From Nocardia amamiensis NBRC 102102 (lineage in GTDB: Bacteria; Actinomycetota; Actinomycetes; Mycobacteriales; Mycobacteriaceae), in assembly GCF_001612745.1 (NCBI RefSeq), contig NZ_BDBA01000113.1:1-42886 (forward strand): a stretch of DNA of 42,886 nucleotides. Reading direction: 5' to 3'. This document shows positions 25,129 through 33,729 of this stretch, piece after piece. The stretch's first letter is position 1, and every line of letters starts with the position of its first letter. A program made the position numbers and the translations under genes. The notes under the pieces were generated by a model. That model ran no database searches and was not told where the DNA came from. It saw only the letters and a list, made by a program, of their open reading frames with translations.

Positions 25129-25143
25129 TAGTTGAGGAGCGAG

Positions 25144-26637
25144 GTGTCGCAGCGGATCGGAGCCACGAAGCCGGATCACCTATTCGACCGGGCAGTGGAG
25201 TGGGACGGCCTGGTGTCGTTCGCATCACGGCGGGGGCAAACCGCGCTCCTGGGTATTGTCAGTGGTCGGCGGCGGATGGGGAAGACATATCTGTTGCGTG
25301 CGTTGGTCGAGCGAATCGGCGGGTTCTATTTCGGTGCGACGACGGCTACGGGCGGGGAGTCGTTGCGGCAATTCGGTGCTGCGCTGGCAGAGTTCACCGG
25401 CGCGGAGGTGCCGATCTCGTTCGACAACTGGGATCACGCGGTGGCCTATCTGTTCGGGCTGGCTGCTCGTGAACGGGCGGACAACGCGCTGTTGGTGGTC
25501 ATCGATGAGTTTCCGTACCTAGTGAAGGCGGTGCCCGAACTGCCGTCGCTGATACAACGGGAGATCGACCGCTATCAGACCGAGCCGAGCGGGATTCGGA
25601 TGCTCTTGTGCGGGTCGGCGATGTCGGTCATGGGTGGGTTGCTGGCGAGTAACGCGCCCTTGCGTGGGCGCGCTCAGCTCGAGCTCGTGGTGCGTCCGTT
25701 CGGGTATCGCGACGCTGCGGCGTTCTGGGAGGTGGCGACCGATCCGGCGCTGGCGGCGCGACTGCATGCGGTGTTGGGTGGGACCCCGGCGTATCGTCGG
25801 CAGTTCTTGGCCGATGATGTTCCGATGTCGCTGGATGACTTCGATCCGTGGCTGTGTCGCACGGTGCTGTCGCCGCTGAGTCCGTTGTTCCGGGAGGCGC
25901 GCTATCTGCTGGCCGAGGAGGCAGAGATCCGCGACACCGCGCTGTATCACTCGGTGCTGGCCGCGGTCGCGCAAGGAAACAACACCCGTGGCGGAATCGC
26001 TGGCTACATCGGCCGTAAGGCCGTCGATATCTCTCATCCGCTCACGGTGTTGGAGGACTGTCACCTGCTGGTTCGTGAGCAGGATGTCTTCCGGGCGGGC
26101 AAGTCCGTTTACCGCATAACTGAGCCTCTCATCACCTTTTACGAGGCCGTGATGCGTCCGGCATGGGCCCGGCTGGAGAGCGGTCAGGCGCAGCAGGTGT
26201 GGGCGCGGTCGAAGGAGCGTTTCGCGGCCCAGGTCGCCGGGCCGCACTTCGAGGCGATATGCCGAGAGTTCATGCTCGGTGACGGCATCGACATGCTCAG
26301 TCCGGATGCGGGATTCGGCGAAGTCGGCAGTGGCGTCGTCACTGATCCCGTCGCGCGCAGGCAGATTCAGATCGATGTGGCGGTAACGCAACTAGGGGAC
26401 GGTGGGCATAAGGCGGCAGTGTCGCTGATCGGCGAGGCGAAGCGTGGCGTGACGATGGGTGTCAACCACCTGGATCGGCTCGCCCGGGCGCGCGAGTTGC
26501 TGGCGAGGGCTGGTTGGGAGGTCAGTCGCTGTCGACTGGCGTGTTTCAGCGGTGCCGGATTCAGCGATGCCCTACGGCAGCGGGCCGATGAGGACTCGGA
26601 TGTAGTGCTCATAGGGCTGGCGGCGCTGTACGACTGA
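25144..26637 (+). CDS. AAA ATPase with DUF234 / PD-(D/E)XK-like C-terminus
   Basis: From GTG 25144 (preceded by GAGGAG) the product is 497 residues; TTG 25132 is an alternative start. The N-terminal STAND/MNS-like ATPase has a P-loop (GRRRMGKTYLL, Lys47) and Walker B (LLVVIDEFPYLV). A winged-helix follows (about 275-330), and the C-terminal DUF234 domain carries QIDVAV (Asp411) and IGEAK (Glu431), the spacing expected of a PD-(D/E)XK nuclease fold. This architecture is common in archaea and actinobacteria, is often linked to mobile DNA or defence, and has no proven function. The winged helix could bind the palindromes just upstream. The gene starts 84 bases after jetD but with its own probable control region. 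Confidence 0.85.
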   Translation: MSQRIGATKPDHLFDRAVEWDGLVSFASRRGQTALLGIVSGRRRMGKTYLLRALVERIGGFYFGATTATGGESLRQFGAALAEFTGAEVPISFDNWDHAVAYLFGLAARERADNALLVVIDEFPYLVKAVPELPSLIQREIDRYQTEPSGIRMLLCGSAMSVMGGLLASNAPLRGRAQLELVVRPFGYRDAAAFWEVATDPALAARLHAVLGGTPAYRRQFLADDVPMSLDDFDPWLCRTVLSPLSPLFREARYLLAEEAEIRDTALYHSVLAAVAQGNNTRGGIAGYIGRKAVDISHPLTVLEDCHLLVREQDVFRAGKSVYRITEPLITFYEAVMRPAWARLESGQAQQVWARSKERFAAQVAGPHFEAICREFMLGDGIDMLSPDAGFGEVGSGVVTDPVARRQIQIDVAVTQLGDGGHKAAVSLIGEAKRGVTMGVNHLDRLARARELLARAGWEVSRCRLACFSGAGFSDALRQRADEDSDVVLIGLAALYD

Positions 26638-26671
26638 TCGCCGCCGAAGCCTGACGCGGCACCGGCGGCGA
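26638..26671. terminator. Bidirectional terminator hairpin between convergent genes
   Basis: TCGCCGCC (26638-26645) pairs with GGCGGCGA (26664-26671) across an 18-base loop that can pair further. It fills the 45-base gap between the ATPase stop and the TPR gene stop, so it can serve both. There is no T-run on either side. Confidence 0.5.
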
Positions 26672-26682
26672 GAGCCGCTGTT

Positions 26683-27987
26683 TCATCGAGCGATGAGCGA
26701 GTCGAGGGCTCGTTGGGCGCGGGGGGCGTGCAGGGGTGAGAAGTAGGGGTTGATTCGCAGCGCATCGGTCAGCGCGGTGGCGGCGTCATCGGTGCGGCCG
26801 AGCGCCGCGAGGATCATGCCGCGATGGTAGGCGAGGGCGGCGCTGCGCCAACCCAGGGCAGCCGCGCGGTCGGCGTAGATGATCGCCTCGTCGTTGCGCC
26901 CTGCCTTGTGCAGCGCCCAGGCGAGCGCGTCGGCGGTGAGGATGCTCTGGCGGCGGTCGAATTCCAGCTGCGCCAGTCGCGCCGCCTCCACGGGATCGCC
27001 GTGGTCCGCGGCCAGCAGAGCGGCGTCCAGGTATTCCGTGGCTCCCTGCTCCTCGAGTCGCCGGAATTGGTCGGCGACCTCGCGATACTTGGCGGCCGCC
27101 GCGTCGGGTCGACCCGCCGAGTCGAGCAGCTCGCCGAACTCGATCAGGTACTCCGGCAGCGGCGCCTGGGTGGTCAACGCCGTGTATTGCGCGATCGCCT
27201 CGTCGACATCGCCGCGAGCGGCGAGCACTTTGGCGGTGCCTTGCAGCAGTGCCGCGTTGTCCGGGCTCGCCAGAAGGCCTGCGCGATACTGGTTTTCGGC
27301 TTCGTCCAGATTGCCGGTGTTGAACGCGAGTTCGCCGAGGTGGTAGCGGCAGAAGGCGATCTGGTCGGCGGTGGTGGCGGCGGCGAGCGCCATCTGCAGC
27401 GCCTGCCGGGCGTCGTCGGTGCGACCGTGCAGTTCGAGGTCGTAGGCGGCGCGAGTGAACGACGGGACACCGGGACGCAGGTCGAGCATCCGTTGGACCG
27501 CCGCGGTGGCGGCGTCGGCGTCGCCGAGCTGGGTCAGTGCGTCGATCAAGATGCCGTAGACGTCGGCGCTGTTCGGCCGCAGTGCGAGGGCCTGTTCGCC
27601 GTAGCCGCGCGCGGCGGTGAAGTCGTGCAGGGCGTTGGCGAGCGCGCCCAGCCCGATCAGCGCTTCGGCATTCTCCTCGGGCTGCAGTTCCAGCGATCGA
27701 TCCAGCGCCCGCTGCGCCTGGCCGTAGTTCTCCGGATCCCCGGTAATACGGGCCAATTCGACGTAGGCGGCGCCCAGCGCGGCCCAGCCGGTCGCATTGC
27801 CAGGCAGCCGGTCCTGCTGTTCTCGCATCTGGGCGATCTGCGCAGCCAACGGGTCGGCGGGGATCGGTTCGGTGGTCGGTGATCTGTCGGGCATCAGCGC
27901 GGTTGCGCTCACAATGGCGGCGATCAGCCCGATCAGGAGGAGCGCGAGCACGGGCTTGCGGCGCACGCGGGAAAGGATTGCGGACAT
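26683..27987 (-). CDS. Membrane-anchored tetratricopeptide repeat protein
   Basis: This 434-residue protein has a basic N-terminus, one transmembrane helix (PVLALLLIGLIAAIVSATAL, residues about 12-31) and then TPR repeats to the end (for example ALDRSLELQPEENAEALIG, EQALALRPNSADVYGILID and DEAENQYRAGLLASPDNAAL). The TPR part would lie outside the membrane and act as a scaffold for protein contacts. It is downstream of the DUF4331 gene on the same strand with 81 bases between, so the pair probably works together at the cell surface; a 17-bp hairpin separates them. GAGG lies upstream of the ATG. Confidence 0.88.
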   Translation of the reverse strand: MSAILSRVRRKPVLALLLIGLIAAIVSATALMPDRSPTTEPIPADPLAAQIAQMREQQDRLPGNATGWAALGAAYVELARITGDPENYGQAQRALDRSLELQPEENAEALIGLGALANALHDFTAARGYGEQALALRPNSADVYGILIDALTQLGDADAATAAVQRMLDLRPGVPSFTRAAYDLELHGRTDDARQALQMALAAATTADQIAFCRYHLGELAFNTGNLDEAENQYRAGLLASPDNAALLQGTAKVLAARGDVDEAIAQYTALTTQAPLPEYLIEFGELLDSAGRPDAAAAKYREVADQFRRLEEQGATEYLDAALLAADHGDPVEAARLAQLEFDRRQSILTADALAWALHKAGRNDEAIIYADRAAALGWRSAALAYHRGMILAALGRTDDAATALTDALRINPYFSPLHAPRAQRALDSLIAR

Positions 27988-28026
27988 GTCGGGACCTCGA
28001 GTGGTACGGAAACGAATTCGGTGATT

Positions 28027-28061
28027 GCCCGGGTGGCGGGATCGGATCCCGCCACCCGGGC
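28027..28061 (-). terminator. Perfect 17-bp hairpin between DUF4331 and TPR genes
   Basis: GCCCGGGTGGCGGGATC (28027-28043) and its exact reverse complement (28045-28061) are separated by one base. The structure begins 7 bases after the DUF4331 stop and ends about 40 bases before the TPR gene start. No T-run follows. It may terminate most transcription so that the TPR protein is made in smaller amounts, or it may protect the DUF4331 mRNA end. Confidence 0.65.
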
Positions 28062-28068
28062 CGGGATA

Positions 28069-29691
28069 TCAGGCGCTCGGTGGCGGGTTGAGCGTTGTCG
28101 ACCGGTTCGCCCGGCGCCGCATCAGCAACCAGCCTCCGCCTGCGACCACCGCGGCGGCACTGGCACCTCCGGCTACGATCGGCATCCACGGCATACCGTC
28201 GTCGCCCTGCGGCGCCGCTGCGGGTCCGGTCGCGCCCGTCGACTGGCCAGGCGCGGTCGTACCCGTCGCAGGCAACGCGACATAGGGGAAGCTGCTGGAG
28301 AACGACGCGTCGTTGGCATCGACCTTGTCCCCGGTGGCGAGCGCGTCGACCAGCTTGCCGGTCTGCGCCGCGCCCTCCACGGCCTGCAGCGCGATATCGA
28401 CCACGTCGTCGGTCAGTCGTCGGCCGTTGGGGAATCCCTGCAGGTCACCGGCGAGAACGCCGAGCCGGTTGGGCTGAGCCGTCAGCGGTACCGACATGTT
28501 CAGCCGCAGCATCTCCGACGGCCGGAACGCCGCGGCATGGGCATCGGCGTTGAGGATCTGCGAGTTCAGGTCGGCCTGGATGGGCGGCGCGCTGCCGTCC
28601 AGGGTCGGCGCCTTCTTCGCGATGCCGGTCAGGAAGATCTCCACCAGGTCGTTGCGCGGGGTGGCGGGTGCGGGCACCTGGTAGATCGACTCGATCAGCT
28701 GCGGCAACTCGGGTTTGGTGACCCGCTCGACCACCTGGGGAACCCCGGCGTCGCCGACCGGCTCGAGTCCGTTGAACGCGTCTTTCAGCCCGACCGGGAC
28801 GACCACCTCGTTCACCAGCGGGTTGCCGAGCCGCGACACCTGCACCGACGCACCGACCGGCGTGGCGGCCCCAGGGCTGAGCTGAAGCGTGCGGCGCTCG
28901 GTGTCGCTCCACACCCCGATCACCGGGTTGCGCGCCGGGTCGTTCTTCAGCGCGAGATCGCGCATCGGCACCTGCAGCACAATCGTGTTGACGTTCTTCC
29001 CGGCGAGTGTGTCGGTGCCGACTTCGGACAGGTCGCCGCCGTAGAGCAGGTCGAACACCCGCAGGTCGAGAAAGAACGGGTCCTCCGCGGCGCCGGCGTA
29101 CACGGTGCCACCGCCCGGCAGATTCTCGGTTGCCTGCTTGCGCAGCTCGCCATAGTCGGGCATCGAGGCCGGACCGGTGTAGGACGGAGCAGCCTGGCCG
29201 TGTGCGATCGGGCGCCAATCGTTCGCGCCGTGGCTGACCGACACGGTGTAGTTCTGGCGGAACAGCAGATTCTCGTCGTTCAGGCCGGTGACCGGCCCGT
29301 TGTTGTAGAGGAACGTCCGTGCGCCGCGCCGGTCGTCGGTCGTGAAGGTGACGCGGTAGCTGAGGTCCGGCTTTGCGTTGCCGTCGTTGTCGATGTTGAT
29401 GTCGTAATTGGCCTCGGTGGCCCACGGGTAGAAGTTCGGGCCGCCGTTGGGCTCCTGCAGGCCGAACCAGTTGGCGACGATGGTCACTGTGTCGGGTTTG
29501 TCCGGGCTGACGAACGCGTAGACGTCGGTGTTGTCCACCGCCGGATCACCGGCGATCAGCGGGGCTTCGCGATGACTGGAAGCGCCTGCGGTCGGCAGGG
29601 CGAGGCCGCCCACCGTGCCGCTGAGCACAGTGACGCCGACAGCCAGGAGTGCACCGGCGACGCGGCGTCCACGCCGAGGTGGTCGGGACAT
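28069..29691 (-). CDS. DUF4331 domain surface protein
   Basis: This 540-residue protein has a signal peptide (RVAGALLAVGVTVLSGTVGG), then the diagnostic DUF4331 beginning ASSHREAPLIAGDPAVDNTD (about residues 37-56). The domain runs to about residue 440 and is predicted to be beta-rich. A Pro/Ala/Gly-rich spacer, a C-terminal transmembrane helix (AAVVAGGGWLLM) and RRRANRS follow, so it stays membrane-anchored with the domain outside. The function of DUF4331 is unknown. The start at 29691 has AAGGGAAA upstream; the longer in-frame start at 29778 is not protein-like. It is divergent from the HD-GYP/LuxR regulator, a plausible controller. Confidence 0.88.
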   Translation of the reverse strand: MSRPPRRGRRVAGALLAVGVTVLSGTVGGLALPTAGASSHREAPLIAGDPAVDNTDVYAFVSPDKPDTVTIVANWFGLQEPNGGPNFYPWATEANYDINIDNDGNAKPDLSYRVTFTTDDRRGARTFLYNNGPVTGLNDENLLFRQNYTVSVSHGANDWRPIAHGQAAPSYTGPASMPDYGELRKQATENLPGGGTVYAGAAEDPFFLDLRVFDLLYGGDLSEVGTDTLAGKNVNTIVLQVPMRDLALKNDPARNPVIGVWSDTERRTLQLSPGAATPVGASVQVSRLGNPLVNEVVVPVGLKDAFNGLEPVGDAGVPQVVERVTKPELPQLIESIYQVPAPATPRNDLVEIFLTGIAKKAPTLDGSAPPIQADLNSQILNADAHAAAFRPSEMLRLNMSVPLTAQPNRLGVLAGDLQGFPNGRRLTDDVVDIALQAVEGAAQTGKLVDALATGDKVDANDASFSSSFPYVALPATGTTAPGQSTGATGPAAAPQGDDGMPWMPIVAGGASAAAVVAGGGWLLMRRRANRSTTLNPPPSA

Positions 29692-29827
29692 GAGATTTCC
29701 CTTCGTAGGTGCGAATGACGTTGCTGCCAATGGTCGGCGCGCGACCTGTCCGGCACATCGGTCGATCGACCTATCCATTCGGCGAGTTCCGAATGACGCG
29801 CTGCCTGAGGCGAACTACCGTGGGAGG

Positions 29828-31372
29828 GTGTCGATCCCGCCCGCCTCCATCCGGGTCACCGAGGTTCTCGCCGCGCTGTCGCTGACGACCGACCTCGCGA
29901 CCGGGGCGCCGTTCGAGAAGGGCTTGGCGACCTGCCTGGTGGCCACCAGCCTCGCGGAACGGATCGGTCTGGACGAGGCCGACCGGCGGACCGTCTTTCA
30001 CGCAGCCCTGCTCGGCGCGGTCGGCTGCACCAGCCGCGCCTCGGAGAACGCGGCGTCGTTCGCCGATGACGTCGCCTTCCAGCGGGCCTACCATGTGCTG
30101 GATCCGGGTGATACGCCGGTCTTCGCGGCGCAGCTGGCGCAGTTCGGCTCGTGGGCGCCCGATAGCCAGGCACTGCTGCGGGACCGGTTCGTCACGACCA
30201 CCCCGACGCACGCGGCGGCAGCGGTCCGGTCGGTGTGCGAAGTCAGCCGTGCCCTCGGTCCCCGGCTCGGGCTTCCCGAGGCGGCGGTGGTGGCGCTCAC
30301 CGAGGTGAAGGAGCGTTGGGATGGCCTGGGCGCCCCGCAGCGGCTCCAGGGTGAGGCGATTTCGCTGACCGGGCGGATCGTGCACGTCGCCGAGCAGGCG
30401 GTGCTCGCCGCGGCCGAGCGGGGCCGCCGCGGTGCGGCGGAGGAGTTGCGGCGACGGGCCGGCGGGCATCTCGACCCCGAACTGGTGGCCCTGTTCGCCG
30501 CCGACGCGGACGCCGTGTGGGACTGCCTCGATGTACCGGACGTGCTCACTGCCGTGGTCCACGGGGAACCCGGGGTGCCGTTGCGCATCAGGCCCGGCGA
30601 GCGGCTCCAGCTGTGCCTCGCCCTTGCGATCGTGGTGGATCTGAAAGGCCGCTGGCTGCTGGGGCATTCGGGACATGTCGCCGATCTGGCGGGCGGGGCC
30701 GCGGAACTGTGCGGAATGGACCCCGGCGATCGCGACGCGCTGCGCGCGGCGGCACTCCTGCACGATATCGGGCGCGTCGGGGTGTCCAGCGCGATCTGGG
30801 ACCGGCCCGGCCCGCTCGGGCCCGGCGATTGGGAACGCGTCCGGCTGCACACCTACTGGACCGAGCGAGTGCTGCGCCGCTGCCCCGGACTGGCCGACCT
30901 GGCGGACATCGCCGCGGGTCATCACGAACGCCTCGACGGCAGCGGCTATCACCGGGGCATCCGGGGGCGAGACCTCTCCAAGCCGGCCCGGATCCTCGCC
31001 GCGGCCGATGTTTTCGCCGCGCTCACCGAGCCGCGGCCGTATCGTCCCGCCTTCTCCCCGGACGACGCTGCTCGCGAACTCCTGGACGCCGCCTCGGCGG
31101 GCAACCTCGACCGGGAGGCGTGCGCCGCGGTGGTGGAGGCGACCGGATTGCGCAAGCCGCGCACCGACCTGCCCTGCGGACTCACCGAACGCGAGCTCGA
31201 CGTGCTCCGGCTGGCCGCGCGCGGTCTGTCGAACCGGCAAATCGCCACGCAATTGGTGCTGTCCGAGCGCACGGTGGGCCACCATCTCGCGCACATTTAC
31301 GACAAGACCGGTCGTCGCACCCGCGCCGGGGCCGCGGTCTTCGCGATGGAACACGGGCTGCTGCCGGAGTAG
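29828..31372 (+). CDS. HD-GYP-like phosphohydrolase fused to LuxR-type HTH
   Basis: This protein of about 514 residues has three parts. The N-terminal 120 residues resemble a degenerate HD domain (LTTDLATGAPFEKGLATCLV, and the AALLGAVGCT segment). The middle holds an HD-GYP-type domain with LLHDIGRVG (His311, Asp312) and HHERLDGSGYH (from His365), where the usual GYP is GYH. The C-terminus is a LuxR HTH (LTERELDVLRLAARGLSNRQ, then RTVGHHLAHIYDKT). Classical HD-GYP enzymes hydrolyse cyclic-di-GMP, so this could be a nucleotide-responsive regulator; that is inference. GTG 29828 is the only good in-frame start near the conserved beginning, although GGGAGG touches it. It is divergent from the DUF4331 gene. 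Confidence 0.82.
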   Translation: MSIPPASIRVTEVLAALSLTTDLATGAPFEKGLATCLVATSLAERIGLDEADRRTVFHAALLGAVGCTSRASENAASFADDVAFQRAYHVLDPGDTPVFAAQLAQFGSWAPDSQALLRDRFVTTTPTHAAAAVRSVCEVSRALGPRLGLPEAAVVALTEVKERWDGLGAPQRLQGEAISLTGRIVHVAEQAVLAAAERGRRGAAEELRRRAGGHLDPELVALFAADADAVWDCLDVPDVLTAVVHGEPGVPLRIRPGERLQLCLALAIVVDLKGRWLLGHSGHVADLAGGAAELCGMDPGDRDALRAAALLHDIGRVGVSSAIWDRPGPLGPGDWERVRLHTYWTERVLRRCPGLADLADIAAGHHERLDGSGYHRGIRGRDLSKPARILAAADVFAALTEPRPYRPAFSPDDAARELLDAASAGNLDREACAAVVEATGLRKPRTDLPCGLTERELDVLRLAARGLSNRQIATQLVLSERTVGHHLAHIYDKTGRRTRAGAAVFAMEHGLLPE

Positions 31373-31436
31373 GGCCTCCCGTCCGCGGCTGACCGCGCAG
31401 TGGTCCGGTGCGGTTGGGCCTGCAATGATGTCCGGC

Positions 31437-32036
31437 ATGAGCGCTCCCGACGAGCAAACCGAACTGCGTCTGACGGCCGAGGAGTTCGCCGATGGCGCGG
31501 CGGCTGGGCTCGGTGACATCGAGATCGTTGACGGGCGCGTTGTGCGGCTGATGGCCCAGAGCCCCCTGCACAGCCGGGTGGTCCGGCGTTTGGCTGGGTT
31601 GCTGGAGGCAGCGCGACGTGATGGTGGGCCGTGCTTGGTGGTGGATTCCGACATCGCCGCACGATTCGCTGACGCGGAGTGTTCTGGGGCCGATCGGCGG
31701 TTGAACATCCGCTATCCCGACATCTGGATTCGGGACTGTGAGCCGTACGACGTCAACATGGTACGGGAGCACATTCTGCTCGTCGTGGAGGTGACGTCCG
31801 AATCGACCATCGACGTCGATATCACCGATAAGCGAATTCAGTACGCGGCTGCGGGCATTCCCCGGTACTTGATCGTCCGTCTGGACCAGAAGGAGGAGCG
31901 AATCGAGGATATCGAGGAATACCGCCTCGACTGGTCCGGCCGCCGCTACCTGGTGCACACGGTCCATCGGCGTGTGCTCTTGCTCGATGACCCGGTCGAG
32001 GCGACGATTCCGTTCGACATACTGGAACAGGCCTAG
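31437..32036 (+). CDS. Uma2 family (DUF820) putative restriction-fold endonuclease
   Basis: This 199-residue protein matches the Uma2/DUF820 family, which has a PD-(D/E)XK fold. The active-site pattern is visible: Asp95 in RYPDIWI, Glu118 in LLVVEVTSEST and Lys132 in DKRIQYAAAGIPRYLIV. Biological activity for the family has not been shown; copies are abundant in Streptomyces, Nocardia and cyanobacteria. ATG 31437 (MSAPDEQTEL) is taken as start; ATG 31425 and 31428 are alternatives and no clear ribosome binding site separates them. It stands 64 bases after the HD-GYP gene on the same strand. Confidence 0.88.
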   Translation: MSAPDEQTELRLTAEEFADGAAAGLGDIEIVDGRVVRLMAQSPLHSRVVRRLAGLLEAARRDGGPCLVVDSDIAARFADAECSGADRRLNIRYPDIWIRDCEPYDVNMVREHILLVVEVTSESTIDVDITDKRIQYAAAGIPRYLIVRLDQKEERIEDIEEYRLDWSGRRYLVHTVHRRVLLLDDPVEATIPFDILEQA

Positions 32037-32232
32037 ATATCGGCCGAGCGCGCGTCCGCGCCTGGTCAACCGGGCAATCCCCAGGGAGAAGTGAATCCTT
32101 TCGGGATTTCGAGCCTCTGATGTTCGTGTCAGCACGTCGGCTGGCACGGGACCGGAGGTTGTCGTGATCATTGGCCGGGAGCCGGGCCGCGTCAGGGCTC
32201 TCGCCCGGCGCCCATCCGGGGTCGGGGACGGG

Positions 32233-32646
32233 TTAGCCGCGGTTCTTCGCCGGGCGGTTGGTCGTGGCGCGGCGCTCGGCTTCCTTCGCTTTGATGCGTG
32301 CGTTCTCCGCGCGGACCGCGGCGTAGCTCTCACGTTCGCGAAGCAGCCATTCCGGCGGGTCGGCCAGCAAAGTGCCGATTTCTTCGGCGGTGAGTGCGTC
32401 GGACACCTCGGCGCGGGCCAGGCCTGCGTTGGAGACGCCGAGCTTGCGGGACACCACGTCACGGGGGAAGGGGCCGTTGCGGCGCAGCTCGATGAGCCAT
32501 TCCGGCGGGTCGTTGCGCAGCGCGTCGAGCTGGGCACGAGAGATCGGCGCGTTGCGGAACTCCTCTGGCGCGGCCGGAAGATAGATACCGAGTTTGTTCG
32601 CCGCCGTCAGTGGCTTCATCATCTGCGGTTTTTTGTCCGGGCTCAC
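32233..32646 (-). CDS. DUF5997 family protein
   Basis: This 137-residue protein is recognisable as the actinobacterial DUF5997 family. It contains MKPLTAANKLGIYLPAAPEE and two copies of a short motif around DPPEWL (LDALRNDPPEWLIELRRNGP and IGTLLADPPEWLLRERES), which suggests an internal duplication. The C-terminus is basic (KAKEAERRATTNRPAKNRG). The function is unknown. It is divergent from a LysR-type gene with about 100 bases between, an arrangement that I believe is conserved in Mycobacteriales and that suggests LysR control. Confidence 0.8.
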   Translation of the reverse strand: MSPDKKPQMMKPLTAANKLGIYLPAAPEEFRNAPISRAQLDALRNDPPEWLIELRRNGPFPRDVVSRKLGVSNAGLARAEVSDALTAEEIGTLLADPPEWLLRERESYAAVRAENARIKAKEAERRATTNRPAKNRG

Positions 32647-32742
32647 CGATACAGCCTAACGGGCGCGGGCAGCCGGAATTTCCACGCCGGATCGAGCGAA
32701 GGCGAGGCAGCCCTTTGATCCGGCTGCCCGGAGGTCCGGACG

Positions 32743-33687
32743 GTGCGGTGGCATACGCTTCCACGAGTGAGCCGGTTGGAGTCGATTGATGTGCTGCGCC
32801 TGCGCTGGTTCGTCGCGGTCGCCGAGGAGTTGCATTTCGCGCGTGCGGCGAAGGCGCTGCGTATCTCGCGTCAGAAGCTGAGCCAAACCGTCATCGACTT
32901 GGAGAATGAGCTCGGGACGAAGCTTTTCGTGCCGGGTGCGCAGCCGACACAGCTGACCGGCGACGGGCGGGAGTTGCTGGAGCGGGCGCGTGCGATCATC
33001 GCGCGCGCGGAGGTGACGGTTGCCGAGCAGCCACAGGCTTCCGCGGTTCTTCGGGTGGGTTTCGTGCCCGGTGTCACCGTGTCGAAGTGGACGAGGATCT
33101 GGGCCGAGCGGTTCCCCGAGACCCCGCTCGAGGTCATCGCGCTCGCGCAAGCCGACCAAGAAGTGGCGCTGCGTGCGGGACGCGTCGACATGTGCTTTGT
33201 CCGGCTGCCGATCGACCGCGACGGCATGAGCGTCATCCCGCTCTACCGGGAGGTCCCGGTCGCGGTGGTGCAGAAGGACCATCCGATCTCGGTATTCGAC
33301 GAGGTGCGCAAAGCTGACCTGGCCGACGAACATCTCCAGGACACCTCGGATGTCGATACGGTCGGCGGTGCGCTGGAACTCGTCGCCGCGGCGGGTGGGG
33401 CGGCCATCGTGCCGCATTCGCTCGCTCGTCTGCACCACCGCCGCGACCTCGTCTACCGCACCCTGGTCGATGTCCCGGAGACCGAGATCGCCCTGGCCTG
33501 GCCCGCCGACGGCACCATGGACGTGGTCGAGGACTTCATCGGCGTGGTGCGCGGCCGATCCGAACGCAGCTCGCGCGCTCCGGCCCGGGCGAAGAACCCG
33601 GAACCGCAGCGGAAGTCGCCCGCCGAACGCACAGGCGGCCGTTCGAGCGCGGCGAAGAAGAAGCCCACCCGGCGCCGCGGGCGGTAA
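32743..33687 (+). CDS. LysR family regulator with long basic C-terminal tail
   Basis: This 314-residue protein has a LysR-type HTH at residues about 14-70 (LRWFVAVAEELHFARAAKAL, RISRQKLSQTVIDLENELGT) and a shortened LysR substrate domain (about 95-265). The last 45 residues are a Lys/Arg/Ser/Pro-rich tail (KSPAERTGGRSSAAKKKPTR) unusual for the family and suited to bind DNA non-specifically. GGAGG at 32730-32734 lies 8 bases before GTG 32743, which favours that start; GTG 32767 gives the more usual N-terminus and could be leaderless from TACGCT at 32753. It is divergent from the DUF5997 gene, its likely target. Confidence 0.85.
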   Translation: MRWHTLPRVSRLESIDVLRLRWFVAVAEELHFARAAKALRISRQKLSQTVIDLENELGTKLFVPGAQPTQLTGDGRELLERARAIIARAEVTVAEQPQASAVLRVGFVPGVTVSKWTRIWAERFPETPLEVIALAQADQEVALRAGRVDMCFVRLPIDRDGMSVIPLYREVPVAVVQKDHPISVFDEVRKADLADEHLQDTSDVDTVGGALELVAAAGGAAIVPHSLARLHHRRDLVYRTLVDVPETEIALAWPADGTMDVVEDFIGVVRGRSERSSRAPARAKNPEPQRKSPAERTGGRSSAAKKKPTRRRGR

Positions 33688-33729
33688 TCGCAGCTGAGTG
33701 CGTCGGGCTCCTGGCGAAGTCCTGCGGAA

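Noticed and set aside
29771..31708. 645-codon minus-strand open frame opposite the HD-GYP gene
   Set aside because: No domains are recognisable, and the plus strand has HD-GYP and LuxR motifs.
32164..32718. Plus-strand frame over the DUF5997 gene
   Set aside because: Composition is shadow-like; the minus strand matches a known family.
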